Shown here piece by piece: positions 8,443 through 17,368 of a stretch of DNA of 64,000 bases (the first letter of the stretch is position 1; each line of letters starts with the position of its first letter). The notes under the pieces are model-generated. The model saw only the letters and a list, made by a program, of their open reading frames with translations, made no database searches and was not told where the DNA came from. Both the position numbers and the translations under genes were made by a program. Source of the DNA: AP-15 sp963812675 (lineage in GTDB: Bacteria; Pseudomonadota; Alphaproteobacteria; ATCC43930; CGMCC-115725); the NCBI GenBank assembly GCA_963812675.1, contig CAWEWR010000023.1, positions 124,001-188,000 on the forward strand, in the 5' to 3' direction.

Positions 8443-9453
8443 TGCCTGTAACGGTGCTCTACCCCGAGGAACGACAGATCCCGGATGACGGCCTCGAAGC
8501 CGGGATTTTCGGGCCTGAGGTCCACATCATGCGGCGCCAAGTCAAAACCCTCGCCGACCTCGACCCCGCCGACTGCGCCGAGGTCGACGGGCTGATGATC
8601 ATGCGCTATGCGGTGACCCCCGAAGACATCGCGCGCTTTCCCCGGCTGCGCGCGATCGTGCGCATGGGGGTCGGCTACGACAGGATCGCGACGGCCGGCT
8701 GCGGCGGCGCGCAATATCCTCGTCTGCAACGTGCCCGACTACGGCACAACCGAGGTCGCCGACCATGCGATGGCGCTGGCGCTGTCACTGCGCCGTGGCG
8801 TGATCCTCTATCACGAGCGGCAGCGGCAGGACCCGCCGGCGCCCTGGGGGCCCGTCAAGGGCGAGCTGATCCGGCGGCTCGGGGTGCAGACCTTCGGCAT
8901 CCTCGGGCTCGGGCGGATCGGCACCGCGGTCGCGTTGCGGGCGCGCGCCTTCGGGTTTCGGGTCATGTTTTACGATCCGCATCTGCCGAACGGCGCCGAG
9001 CTGGCGCTCGGCATCGGCCGCGCCGCCACTCTCGAGGATCTGCTGCGCCAAACCGATACATTATCGGTTCACACGCCGCTGACACCCGAAACCCGCGGCA
9101 TGCTCGGCGCTCCCGAGCTCGCGCTGCTGCGCAAGGGCGCGGTGGTGGTCAACACCGCACGCGGGCCGATCATCGACCTCGATGCGCTGCTGGCGCTGTT
9201 GCGCGACGGCCATATCGCCGCCGCCGGGCTCGACGTATTGCCGGTCGAGCCTCCGGTCGAGCCGATCCCCGAGCTGTTGCGCGGCTACCGCGCGCGCGAG
9301 CCGTGGCTCGAAGGCCGCCTCGTCGTCACCCCACACGCCGCTTGGTTCACGCCCGAATCGGAGCGCGACACGCGCGTCAAATCGGCCGAGACGATGCGCG
9401 CGGCCTTACTGACCAACCGCCCGCAGAACGTGATATCCCCGGATATGTTTTAG
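8442..9453 (+). pseudogene. D-isomer-specific 2-hydroxyacid dehydrogenase (CtBP-like), one frameshift
   Basis: An NAD-dependent 2-hydroxyacid dehydrogenase closest in pattern to the C-terminal-binding-protein branch. The N-terminal catalytic lobe (MPVTVLYPEERQIPDDG) reads in one frame to about base 8698; the rest (ARNILVCNVPDYGTTEVADH onward) reads one base later. Deleting one G from GCCGGCTGCG rejoins them. The second part has the nucleotide motif GILGLGRIGTAVALRARAFG, then VNTARGP with the substrate Arg, LPVEPP with the Glu and TPHAAW with the His, so all catalytic residues are present. It is translationally coupled to the Gfo/Idh gene upstream. A start at 8731 inside the second frame would make a truncated enzyme without its first lobe. 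Confidence 0.78.
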
Positions 9454-9523
9454 CACGGACCCGAAATTGCCCTTCCGGCCCCAGCGAGCACGGGGCTGTC
9501 CCAACCCTGCGGGTCGGGCCCCT

Positions 9524-9551
9524 CCCTCTCCCCCCTGAAGGGCGGAGAGGG
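9524..9551. repeat. CCCTCTCC palindrome
   Basis: CCCTCTCC is answered by GGAGAGGG across a 12-base loop, a small intergenic hairpin of a type common in alphaproteobacteria. It lies about 70 bases past the dehydrogenase stop and could end that transcript. A related element is at 43.5 kb. Confidence 0.55.
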
Positions 9552-9671
9552 ACTCTTGTCCGGATGGAATTTTATTTGGGTTGAGCGAACTGGCAGCCTC
9601 ACCGTCTCCAGCAAGGCTTTGAGGCGCATTCGGTATCGCGGTTGGGTGATTTTGCCTATTCTACTCGCGTC

Positions 9672-9830
9672 ATGCAGCAACTCGATCTGTTCCGCCACCT
9701 GCCGGCTCCGGCCGAACCCTCCCCCGCTGACGAGGTGGCGCGGCCGGTCATCGGGTCGGATAGCATCGAGGACGAGGAGCTGCTGTCCGTGCTGCCCCAT
9801 GCAAGGCTCGCCCTCCAGCAACAGGTAATT
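9672..9830 (+). pseudogene. Possible 5' fragment of a larger gene ahead of the FKBP gene
   Basis: Reading from an ATG gives MQQLDLFRHLPAPAEP and then SIEDEELLSVLPHARLA, which has the look of real protein: an acidic stretch followed by an amphipathic helix. The same frame then crosses the start of the FKBP gene and turns into arginine-rich out-of-frame text, so no full gene exists here. It vaguely resembles the opening of HEAT-repeat proteins found in this class, but that is a memory-based impression and not proof. It could also be chance coding. Apart from this fragment and the CCCTCTCC hairpin, nothing is seen between the dehydrogenase and FKBP genes. Confidence 0.25.
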
Positions 9831-9831
9831 C

Positions 9832-10275
9832 ATGATACTGATCCGCTTCGCTTGCGCCGTCCTGGCGCTTGCCATTGCCGCCGCCGTCCCCCTGCTCGGG
9901 CGCGTGGACGCGGCGACCAACCAGGTGATCGAGATGCCGAATGGATTGAAATACACCGACACCAAGACCGGCGACGGCGCTACGGCAACGTCGGGCAACA
10001 AGGTCTCGGTGCATTATACCGGATGGCTGTACAATAACGGCGCCAAGGGGGCGAAGTTCGACAGCTCGGTCGACCGTGGCCAGCCGTTTCAATTCACTCT
10101 CGGGGCGCACCAGGTCATTGCCGGGTGGGACGAAGGCGTTGCCGGAATGAAAGTCGGCGGCAAGCGCACCCTGATCATCCCGCCCGAACTCGGCTATGGC
10201 GCCCGCGGCGCGGGCGGGGTAATCCCGCCGAACGCCACATTGATGTTCGACGTCGAGCTGTTGGGAGTTCAGTAA
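9832..10275 (+). CDS. FKBP-type peptidyl-prolyl cis-trans isomerase, exported
   Basis: A 147-residue single-domain FKBP with an N-terminal signal peptide (IRFACAVLALAIAAAVPLLG) followed by the isomerase domain. Domain marks are KVSVHYTGWLYNNG, KFDSSVDRGQPFQF, QVIAGWDEGVAGMKVGG and GYGARGAGGVIPPNATLMFD, which together hold the usual FKBP pocket aromatics and the carboxyl-terminal strand. It should catalyse proline isomerisation during folding of exported proteins in the periplasm. The CDF transporter gene starts 32 bases downstream on the same strand, so the two may share a transcript, though their functions are not obviously linked. Confidence 0.93.
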   Translation: MILIRFACAVLALAIAAAVPLLGRVDAATNQVIEMPNGLKYTDTKTGDGATATSGNKVSVHYTGWLYNNGAKGAKFDSSVDRGQPFQFTLGAHQVIAGWDEGVAGMKVGGKRTLIIPPELGYGARGAGGVIPPNATLMFDVELLGVQ

Positions 10276-10307
10276 CCCGGGCTTCGCGTAATCGCCAAGG
10301 CCGTCCA

Positions 10308-11210
10308 ATGGAGCACCATTCTCACGGGCACGCCCAGCTGAGTTACGGGCACGCCTTTGCGACTGGGATTGCTCTGAATCTCGGTTACGTCGGCGGTGAG
10401 GCGGTTGCCGGAATCGTTTCCGGATCGCTCGCGCTGCTCGCCGACGCCGGCCACAATCTCAGCGACGTCCTCGGCCTTTCGCTGTCCTGGGGAGCCGCGG
10501 TGCTGAGCCGACGCCAGCCGAGCGGCCGGTTCACCTACGGACTGCGCAGCAGCTCGATCCTCGCCGCGCTCGCCAACGCGATAATTCTGTTGGTGGTGAC
10601 CGGCGGGATAGCCTGGGAAGCGATCTGGCGCATCAGCCATCCGGTGCCGGTCGCGAGCGGCATCGTCATCACGGTCGCCACCGTCGGCATTTTCGTCAAC
10701 GGCGGTACGGCGCTGCTCTTCGCCTCGGGTTCGGCCGACCTCAATGCGAAAAGCGCCTTTCTGCATTTGGCTGCCGATGCGCTGGTCACTGCCGGCGTCG
10801 TGACCGCCGGTATCGTGATATGGCTGACCGATTGGCTGTGGCTCGATCCCGTCGTCAGCCTCGTGGTCTCGGCCGTCATTGTCTTGGGCACCTGGAGCTT
10901 GCTGAAGAGCGCCATCGGGCTCGCCCTGGATGCGGTTCCCGAAGGGGTCGACGCGGCGGCCGTGCGGTCGCATTTGCTAGGCCTGGCGGGGGTCACCGGA
11001 CTGCACGATCTGCACATCTGGGGCATGAGCACCACCGAGACGGCGCTGACCTGCCATCTGATCATGCCGGATGGCCACCCCGGCGATACCGTGCTCAATC
11101 AAATGGCGCAGCAGCTGCACCATCGCTTCGGCATTCAGCACGCGACGATCCAGATCGAACTCGCCGACAGCGACGAGGCCTGCGCACTGACCCCAGAGCA
11201 CGTCGTGTGA
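10308..11210 (+). CDS. Cation diffusion facilitator (CDF) metal exporter, CzcD/ZitB-like
   Basis: A 300-residue inner-membrane antiporter that would export divalent metal, probably zinc. It opens with a histidine-rich stretch (MEHHSHGHAQLSYGHA), then has six hydrophobic segments. The metal-site signatures are present: ADAGHNLSD in the second membrane segment and HLAADALVTAG in the fifth, each giving the His and Asp ligands expected for zinc-type CDFs. The cytoplasmic C-terminal domain carries GLHDLHIWGMSTTETALTCH and ends near HATIQIE. The ATG chosen puts the His-rich segment at the very N-terminus. The in-frame extension upstream only overlaps FKBP and is not coding. Confidence 0.92.
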   Translation: MEHHSHGHAQLSYGHAFATGIALNLGYVGGEAVAGIVSGSLALLADAGHNLSDVLGLSLSWGAAVLSRRQPSGRFTYGLRSSSILAALANAIILLVVTGGIAWEAIWRISHPVPVASGIVITVATVGIFVNGGTALLFASGSADLNAKSAFLHLAADALVTAGVVTAGIVIWLTDWLWLDPVVSLVVSAVIVLGTWSLLKSAIGLALDAVPEGVDAAAVRSHLLGLAGVTGLHDLHIWGMSTTETALTCHLIMPDGHPGDTVLNQMAQQLHHRFGIQHATIQIELADSDEACALTPEHVV

Positions 11211-11279
11211 GGCCGTTGCCCCGGCAGCCCGTCGGGACTAGCTTTGATCCATCTTAGGCGTTCTTCCCCGGAGGAGAGA

Positions 11280-12224
11280 ATGAGCGAACATGCCCATGTC
11301 CGCGAAGTCGGGCTCCGCGACGGACTGCAAAGCATTGCCGAAATCATGCCGACGGAGCAGAAGATCACTTGGCTCGACGCCGAGCACGCCGCCGGAGTGC
11401 GTGAGATCGAGGTCAGCTCGTTCGTCCCGCCGAAGCTTTTGCCGCAGCTCGCAGACGCCGAGGCGGTCGTGGCTCATGCGCTGACCCTGCCGGGCTTGAT
11501 TGTCTCGACGTTGATCCCGAACCTCAGGGGAGCGGAGCGCGGGCTGGCGCTTGGCGTCCACGAGATGAATTTCGTGCTGTCGGTCAGCGAGGGGCACAAC
11601 CGCTCGAATGTCCGCCGCAGCACCGCGGAATCGGTCGAGGATTTTCGCCGGGTCGTGGCGCTGTGCCGGACCGCGCCGGAGAACCGGCGGCCGCGCATCG
11701 CCTGCGGGCTCGCCACCGCCTTCGGCTGCACGATCGAGGGTACGGTCGACGAGGACCGGGTGCGCCGGATCGCTGTCGAAGTCGCCGAGGCCGGGGCCGA
11801 CGCGATCGCTCTCGCCGACACGGTCGGCTACGGCCAGCCCGCGGCGGTCGAACGCGTCTTCCGGCGGGTCATGGCCGATGTCGCGCCATTGCCGGTGTCC
11901 GGGCATTTCCACGACACGCGCGGGCTCGGTCTCGCCAACGTGCTCGCCGCTCTCAATGCCGGCGCGCGCTCCTTCGACGCCTCGTTGGGCGGGCTCGGCG
12001 GCTGTCCCTACGCCCCCGGCGCGACGGGCAACATCGTCACCGAGGATCTCGCCTTCATGCTCGAGGCGATGGGGTTCGAGACCGGGATCGACCTCGACCG
12101 GCTGATCGCCGTCCGCGAGCTGGTCCATGGTCTATTGCCGAACGTCGCCCAGCACGGCGCCATCGCGAAGGCCGGGCTGCCAAAGAATTTCCGCCCGACT
12201 CGGCTGGCCGAGGCGGCCGAATAA
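11280..12224 (+). CDS. mvaB: Hydroxymethylglutaryl-CoA lyase
   Basis: Splits HMG-CoA into acetoacetate and acetyl-CoA at the end of leucine breakdown. The 314-residue TIM-barrel protein opens with VREVGLRDGLQSI, the conserved metal/substrate loop, has FSVSEGHN-like text near residue 100, GHFHDTRGLGLANV with the metal His pair, and the family signature GLGGCPYAPGATGNIVTED near residue 238 containing the catalytic Cys. A GGAGGAGAG site sits just upstream of the ATG. No other leucine-degradation genes are adjacent; the next gene on the strand is a sulfurtransferase 37 bases away. Confidence 0.93.
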   Translation: MSEHAHVREVGLRDGLQSIAEIMPTEQKITWLDAEHAAGVREIEVSSFVPPKLLPQLADAEAVVAHALTLPGLIVSTLIPNLRGAERGLALGVHEMNFVLSVSEGHNRSNVRRSTAESVEDFRRVVALCRTAPENRRPRIACGLATAFGCTIEGTVDEDRVRRIAVEVAEAGADAIALADTVGYGQPAAVERVFRRVMADVAPLPVSGHFHDTRGLGLANVLAALNAGARSFDASLGGLGGCPYAPGATGNIVTEDLAFMLEAMGFETGIDLDRLIAVRELVHGLLPNVAQHGAIAKAGLPKNFRPTRLAEAAE

Positions 12225-12261
12225 GGCAAAGTCGCGTCACCACAGCAGTGAGGCCGCCGGC

Positions 12262-13143
12262 ATGAGCACGAGCGGAGGGTTTGCGCATCCGGAATTCCTG
12301 GTCGAAACCGAGGCGCTGGAACGCCAGCTCGGCAACCACGATCTGCGGATTCTCGACTGCACGACGCATCTCGTTCCCGACCCGAAGATCATCTACCAGG
12401 TCGTTCCGGGCCGGGCCGATTTCGAAAGAGGCCATATCCCCGGTGCGCAGTTCGTCGATCTGCAAGCCGATCTCTCGGACAAAAACCATCGCTTCCGCTT
12501 TATGCTGCCCTCCGCTGAGGCGTTTGCCACGGCGATGAGCGGTTTTGGCGTCGGCGCGGGCACGCGGGTCGTGCTGTACAGCACCGCCAATCCGTGGTGG
12601 GCTACGCGGGTGTGGTGGATGCTGCGCGTCTTCGGCTTCGACAACGCGGCAGTGCTCAACGGCGGGTGGCAGAAATGGAGCCGCGAAGGCAGGCCGGTGG
12701 AGACCGGTCCCGCGAAATCCCGTCCGCCGGGACATTTTGTCGTGCGCGAGCAACGCCGGCTGATGGTCGGGAAGGATGAGGTTCTAAAGGCGATCGACGA
12801 TGCCGGGGCCTGCACGGTCAACGCGCTGTTGCCCGAGCAGCACGCCGGCACCGGTGGCAACAGCTACGGCCGGCCCGGTCACATAAAGGGCAGCGTCAAT
12901 CTGCCGGCGGCACATCTGCTCGATCCCAAGACCAACGAATTCCTGTCCGCCGGCGAGCTGCGCAAGCGCTTCGCGGCGATCGGGGCGTTCGACAAAAACG
13001 TCATCACCTATTGCGGCGGCGGTATAGCCGCGAGCGCCGACGCTCTCGCTCTGGTCATGCTCGGGCATCCCGATGTCAGGCTCTACGACGCTTCGCTGAG
13101 CGAATGGGCGACCGACCCGGATCTGCCGATGGAAACCGGCTGA
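12262..13143 (+). CDS. Sulfurtransferase with tandem rhodanese domains (thiosulfate/mercaptopyruvate type)
   Basis: A 293-residue cytoplasmic sulfurtransferase built from two rhodanese domains. The first (residues about 10-140) carries RADFERGHIPGAQFVDL and VVLYSTANPWWATRVWW but has no active-site Cys. The second carries GHIKGSVNLPAAHL and ITYCGGGIAASADAL, whose Cys would hold the persulfide. The loop after the Cys (GGGIAA) differs from the CGSGVTA of mercaptopyruvate sulfurtransferase and from typical thiosulfate rhodanese, so the donor is uncertain. Its TGA overlaps the ATG of the next dioxygenase gene (TGATG register), so the two are probably cotranslated and may act on related sulfur compounds. 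Confidence 0.88.
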   Translation: MSTSGGFAHPEFLVETEALERQLGNHDLRILDCTTHLVPDPKIIYQVVPGRADFERGHIPGAQFVDLQADLSDKNHRFRFMLPSAEAFATAMSGFGVGAGTRVVLYSTANPWWATRVWWMLRVFGFDNAAVLNGGWQKWSREGRPVETGPAKSRPPGHFVVREQRRLMVGKDEVLKAIDDAGACTVNALLPEQHAGTGGNSYGRPGHIKGSVNLPAAHLLDPKTNEFLSAGELRKRFAAIGAFDKNVITYCGGGIAASADALALVMLGHPDVRLYDASLSEWATDPDLPMETG

Positions 13144-13982
13144 TGGATTACACGATCTCGCCGCTTTCCGAGCATACGGGAGCGGAAGTCCGGGGCGTCG
13201 ATCTGACCGAGCCGATTGACAAGGTTGCGCGGGCCCGTTTCAACCGCGTTTTCGTCGACTTTTCGGTGCTGGTGTTTCGCGACCAGCATCTGACACCGCA
13301 GCAGCTGGTCGAGGCAGTCGAGCTGTTCGGCGAACCCTTCCCGCAGCACAATTCGCGCTTTGCCTTGCCCGAGTGTCCCCTCGTCCACTACATCTCGAAC
13401 CAGGATTTCTATCCCGACGGCAGGCGTTACATTCCAGGCGAAGGGTATCACACAGACCACTCGAACGCCGCCCGGCCGCCAAAGGCCACCGTTCTGCATG
13501 CGGTGAGCCTGCCCGAGCGTAGCGGCGATACCCAGTACGTCGATATGCGCGTCGCCTACGACGAACTGCCGGGAGAAACCAAACGCCGCCTCCATGGGCT
13601 CAGAGCAATCCATGTCTATCAGAGCCGCCACAGCGCGCGGAAGCTGATGGAGCTGAGTTCGGAAAGCCTCAGTCGCGTCCGCGACGCGGTTACCCACCCG
13701 ATTGTACGCACCCATCCGGAAAGCGGCCGCAAGGCGATCTACATCAATCCGATCCGCACCGAGGGCATCGTTGGGATGCCGGAAGAGGAAGCCCTGACCT
13801 TGCTCGCCGATCTCCTCCAGCACGCGACGCAGCCGCAGCACCAGTACCGTCACCAATGGCGGCCGGGCGATCTCGTCATGTGGGACAACCGCTCGTTGCT
13901 GCACAAGGCCAATGGCGATTACGATATGAAACAACTGCGCTATCTCTACCGCATCATGCTGCAGGGCGATGTGCCGGTCTAA
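13143..13982 (+). CDS. TauD/TfdA family Fe(II)/2-oxoglutarate dioxygenase
   Basis: A 279-residue non-heme iron oxygenase. The metal triad is visible: HTDH near residue 103 supplies the first His and Asp, and LLHKANGDYD near residue 252 supplies the distal His. The 2-oxoglutarate-binding Arg is in the closing QLRYLYRIML. Family text also includes GAEVRGVDLTEPI at the N-terminus and VLVFRDQHLTPQQ. TauD relatives use taurine, alkylsulfates, 2,4-D or similar acids; the coupled sulfurtransferase upstream makes a sulfur-containing substrate plausible, but that is inference only. The first Met overlaps the preceding stop. Confidence 0.9.
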   Translation: MDYTISPLSEHTGAEVRGVDLTEPIDKVARARFNRVFVDFSVLVFRDQHLTPQQLVEAVELFGEPFPQHNSRFALPECPLVHYISNQDFYPDGRRYIPGEGYHTDHSNAARPPKATVLHAVSLPERSGDTQYVDMRVAYDELPGETKRRLHGLRAIHVYQSRHSARKLMELSSESLSRVRDAVTHPIVRTHPESGRKAIYINPIRTEGIVGMPEEEALTLLADLLQHATQPQHQYRHQWRPGDLVMWDNRSLLHKANGDYDMKQLRYLYRIMLQGDVPV

Positions 13983-14069
13983 ACAGTTTGGCTCAATCTG
14001 GAGCGGCAGAGAAAATGGCATCTCCCTCTCCGTCATATGGCGAAAAAACTCGGCGCCGCGATAAAGCCG

Positions 14070-14088
14070 TTAAGCATTTATTTACCAT
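14070..14088 (+). promoter_or_regulatory. Candidate CtrA-like box upstream of the histidine kinase
   Basis: TTAA, seven bases, then TTTACCAT matches the alphaproteobacterial CtrA recognition pattern (TTAA-N7-TTAA) with one mismatch, and lies about 100 bases ahead of the kinase start. Short AT-rich motifs stand out in this GC-rich DNA by chance too, so the call is tentative. Confidence 0.3.
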
Positions 14089-14187
14089 TCTTACGCAAAT
14101 TGCAGCTAGCAAGGCAGCCCCTGTCCGCAGTGTCCGGGGTGTTGGCCTCGATTCCAAGCGGTGCCCGGGGTTTCGGAGATAGGGCAA

Positions 14188-16122
14188 ATGATCACGCATG
14201 GAGCAAGCCCGGTGCTTGCCCAGACGGTAGCAATTAAACGCCGATTTCGCTGGCTGCGCATGCCGCACGTCAGTTTGACAGTTCGTCTGATTATACTCGT
14301 CTTGATTGCTGTTTGCCCGGCAATAATCATCCAAGCTTACAACGAATATGAACTACGTAAAGCGAGTGAAACCGACATTCGCCAACAAGTCGTACAGATT
14401 ACAAAGCAATTCGGGGAAGAAATCGGCGAACTGCGCGAAGGGGCTCGCCAGCTACTGCTCGCGCTCTCACAACTCACACCGGTAAAGTTACAGGAGAGCG
14501 ACGACTGCAACGTACTTTTCGGGTCATTGGCCTCGCAATACGCGAATTATAGTCTGCTCGCAGCGGCCGATACCGAAGGCCGTATCTTTTGCTCGAGCAG
14601 CCCCCTGAGCTATTCCTCCGTTGCCGACAGGCCGTTCTTCAAGCGGGCAATGGCGCAGGACGGGCTCGCCGTCGGCAATTACTGGGCCGATCCGTCGAGC
14701 GGCGCGCGCATGATCCACTTTGCCCTGAAATTCGACAGCGGCGACGGCCACGCGGCCGGGGTTGTGTTCGCCGGGCTCGATCTGGGCTGGCTGTCCGAGC
14801 ATCTGAAAGAAAGAGGGCTGTCACCGACATCCTCGATCCTGATTGCTGACCGCGAGGGCAACATCATCGCACGACTGCCGAACCCCGAGGCCCTGGTCGG
14901 CAAGAACATGAGAAAAGGCCATGCGGAGATCATGGACGGCAACACCACGGGATGGGAGGAGTCGGTCGGTGTCGACGGCGTCACCCGAATATTCGGCTAT
15001 GTTCCGGCTGCCCTGCCGCCGCGAGATTTCTTTCTCAGTGCCGGGCAATCGAAAGCGGAAGCCTTCGCGGCGATCGACAGCGCGACCGCCCGCGGCGTCG
15101 CGCTGATCGTTTTTGGTCTGCTCGCAGCAACTTTTGCGGCGATTCTCGGCGGGCGCAGGTTCTTGCAGGAGCCGATAAGCGGTCTCGTGCACTTCGCGAC
15201 GGAATGGCGCCACGGCAACTATGATTCGCGGGTAAGAGTTCGCCACCCCGCCTCGGAAATCGGCCATTTAGGGGCGACCTTCAATGCCATGGCGGACGCC
15301 TTGGCCGCCCGTCATGCCGCCCAGAAGCGGGCCGAAGCCGAGCTGCGCGAGCTGAACGCGACCCTGGAGACCCGTGTCGAGGAAAGGACGGTCGAGCTGG
15401 CCAATGCCAATCGGGCAAAGTCGATGTTCCTCGCCAATATGAGCCACGAATTGCGCACCCCGCTCAATGCGATCATCGGGTTTGGGGAAATGATGCATCG
15501 CGAGATCATGGGACCGATCGGCATTCCGGCCTACAAGGAATACGCGCAGCACATTCACGAGAGCGGGTTGCACTTGCTCTCCCTCGTCGAGGAAATGCTC
15601 GACCTCGCCAAGGTGGAAGCGGGGAAGCTGCAGATAGAACGTATTCCGACCGAACCCGGGAAGCTCTTTGCCGAAAGCCTGATGATGCTGCAATCGACTG
15701 CTGCGGCGGCCGCGGTCCTGATCGTCATCGACGGTGATCCGTCAAATTGGCCGGCGCTCGAAGGCGACCCGGTTAAGTTGAAGCAGGTGTTCGTCAACCT
15801 GATCGGCAACGCGATAAAGTTCACGCCAGCAGGGGGGCGCGTCACGATATCGAGCGAAATCGACACGGCCGCGCTGCATATTCGCGTTCGGGATACCGGA
15901 ATTGGCATCCGGGCCCAAGACATCCCGCTGGTGGTACAGCCCTTCTACCGCGTAAATTCGGTCCTCGACAGCACGCATCAGGGGGCTGGTCTCGGGCTGC
16001 CATTCGCGAAATCCGTCATCGACCTGCACAGTGGCACGCTCGCGATCGAAAGCGAGCTCGGCTGCGGAACGACGGTGACGATCAGCCTGCCCCTGCCCCG
16101 CAAGACTGATGGGGTGGCGTAA
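14188..16122 (+). CDS. Membrane sensor histidine kinase (Cache-like sensor, HAMP, HisKA, HATPase)
   Basis: A transmembrane signalling kinase of about 644 residues. A hydrophobic segment (LIILVLIAVCPAIIIQAY) is followed by a periplasmic sensor of roughly 270 residues with double-Cache-like features (YSLLAAADTEGRIFCSSS, DRPFFKRA), a second membrane span near residue 315, a HAMP linker with a short coiled coil, then HisKA with FLANMSHELRTPLNAIIGFG (phosphorylated His near 420). ATPase boxes follow: NLIGNAIKFTPAGG, DTGIGI and GAGLGLPFAKSVI. No response regulator gene is adjacent, so it is an orphan. GTG nine codons upstream is an alternative start; the ATG with AGGGCAA before it looks better. The 3' end overlaps the convergent MFS gene by 41 bases. 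Confidence 0.87.
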   Translation: MITHGASPVLAQTVAIKRRFRWLRMPHVSLTVRLIILVLIAVCPAIIIQAYNEYELRKASETDIRQQVVQITKQFGEEIGELREGARQLLLALSQLTPVKLQESDDCNVLFGSLASQYANYSLLAAADTEGRIFCSSSPLSYSSVADRPFFKRAMAQDGLAVGNYWADPSSGARMIHFALKFDSGDGHAAGVVFAGLDLGWLSEHLKERGLSPTSSILIADREGNIIARLPNPEALVGKNMRKGHAEIMDGNTTGWEESVGVDGVTRIFGYVPAALPPRDFFLSAGQSKAEAFAAIDSATARGVALIVFGLLAATFAAILGGRRFLQEPISGLVHFATEWRHGNYDSRVRVRHPASEIGHLGATFNAMADALAARHAAQKRAEAELRELNATLETRVEERTVELANANRAKSMFLANMSHELRTPLNAIIGFGEMMHREIMGPIGIPAYKEYAQHIHESGLHLLSLVEEMLDLAKVEAGKLQIERIPTEPGKLFAESLMMLQSTAAAAAVLIVIDGDPSNWPALEGDPVKLKQVFVNLIGNAIKFTPAGGRVTISSEIDTAALHIRVRDTGIGIRAQDIPLVVQPFYRVNSVLDSTHQGAGLGLPFAKSVIDLHSGTLAIESELGCGTTVTISLPLPRKTDGVA

Positions 16123-17284
16123 TCCTGACCTCGGCGTGGCGTCGACAGCCATCCTGATTTGTGATCCACCCGACAATCGCGATGGCCGCTGCGATTATCA
16201 AATCGGTCTCAAACCCGCCGAACGCGACCGCTTGCCCGCCAATCAATGAGCCCAGCGCTATCCCCAAAAAGAGCGCGCTGTTATTCCAGGCCAGTATCGC
16301 TGCCCGATTGTTGGGGAACTGGTTCCCCAGCCTGAGCTGCTGAGCCGGGAAGAACAGCTGCGCCGATAGCGAGGCTAGCCCAAACGCATAGTCAACGATC
16401 ACCCCGAGGTGCAGCGCAGCCAACAGCAGGATAAGGCACGAGCTAAGTCCCGAGAGAGCGATCGAGATCGTCATACTTGCTCCGAGCCGGTCCGCGAGGC
16501 GCCCGCCGATCAGTGTGCCGGCGATTGCCCCGCAACCGTAGAACAGGATCGCCTCGGCGATTTGCTCGGTCGAATAGCCCGATGCGCTCAGCCCTTCGCC
16601 GAGATAGGTGTACACGGCGTAGAGCGCCGCGCTCCACAGCACCGTCGGAGCAAGCCGTACGGCGAGGACCGTTGGCGTCAGCCGATCCGGCAGCGCGGCA
16701 CGGCTCTTGGCGGCCGGGGAATGGTGCCAAACGCGGTTGTTCGCCCACGCGAGGACCAGGCTCAGCACGGCGAGTGCAGCGAAGACAACCGGCCACCCAA
16801 GCGACGCGGCGGTCAGCAGGCCTAGTGGTGTGCCGACGGAAAGCGACATCAAGAGACCCGATACGACGATCGCAAGCCGGGTGGCGCGGCGCTCGAGAGC
16901 ATATATGGAGGGCGACACGCCGGCGGCCGCGGCGCCCGCAACGATCCTCGTAGCGAGCAGCCAAGTGAAATCCCCGGCGATTGCCGTCAGCAGGTTGGCT
17001 GCCCCAAAGGCGCCAAGGCAGCAGGTCAGGACGCGAACACGCCCAACCCGGTCGGCGAGATGGCCAAGAGCCGGAGCGCTCAGCATATAGGTGACCGCGA
17101 ATACGGTTACACTCAAACCCGCCGACGCGGGTGGCACTGCGTAATCGGCCGAGATCAGCGGCAGCAGCGGCGAGACCACGAACAGGTCGCTGCCGACCAC
17201 GAACATGGTTAGCCAAGCGGTCGCGAGCTGCGCGAATGCGCCGGCCGTAGCGAAGGACCTTCGATTGGCTGTTTCCATTGACAC
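16082..17284 (-). CDS. Major facilitator superfamily transporter
   Basis: A 400-residue inner-membrane transporter with about twelve hydrophobic segments. The MFS loop signature between segments 2 and 3 is seen as GHLADRVGRVRVL, and the matching loop of the second half as GGRLADRLGASM. It resembles drug or sugar efflux (DHA1/AraJ-like) carriers, but substrate cannot be assigned. The gene is divergent from the diiron-type gene next door across a strikingly AT-rich 120-base gap. Its last codons overlap the end of the histidine kinase on the other strand, and the final 30 residues (WITNQDGCRRHAEVRI onward) look unlike a normal MFS tail, possibly from loss of an earlier stop. Confidence 0.85.
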   Translation of the reverse strand: MSMETANRRSFATAGAFAQLATAWLTMFVVGSDLFVVSPLLPLISADYAVPPASAGLSVTVFAVTYMLSAPALGHLADRVGRVRVLTCCLGAFGAANLLTAIAGDFTWLLATRIVAGAAAAGVSPSIYALERRATRLAIVVSGLLMSLSVGTPLGLLTAASLGWPVVFAALAVLSLVLAWANNRVWHHSPAAKSRAALPDRLTPTVLAVRLAPTVLWSAALYAVYTYLGEGLSASGYSTEQIAEAILFYGCGAIAGTLIGGRLADRLGASMTISIALSGLSSCLILLLAALHLGVIVDYAFGLASLSAQLFFPAQQLRLGNQFPNNRAAILAWNNSALFLGIALGSLIGGQAVAFGGFETDLIIAAAIAIVGWITNQDGCRRHAEVRITPPHQSCGAGAG

Positions 17285-17368
17285 TCGCGATGCGGGTAAC
17301 GGCTAAAGCTATGATCGGTCTAATAAATAAATAATTAATTCGACCAACGAGTTTTGGATTTTACACAC

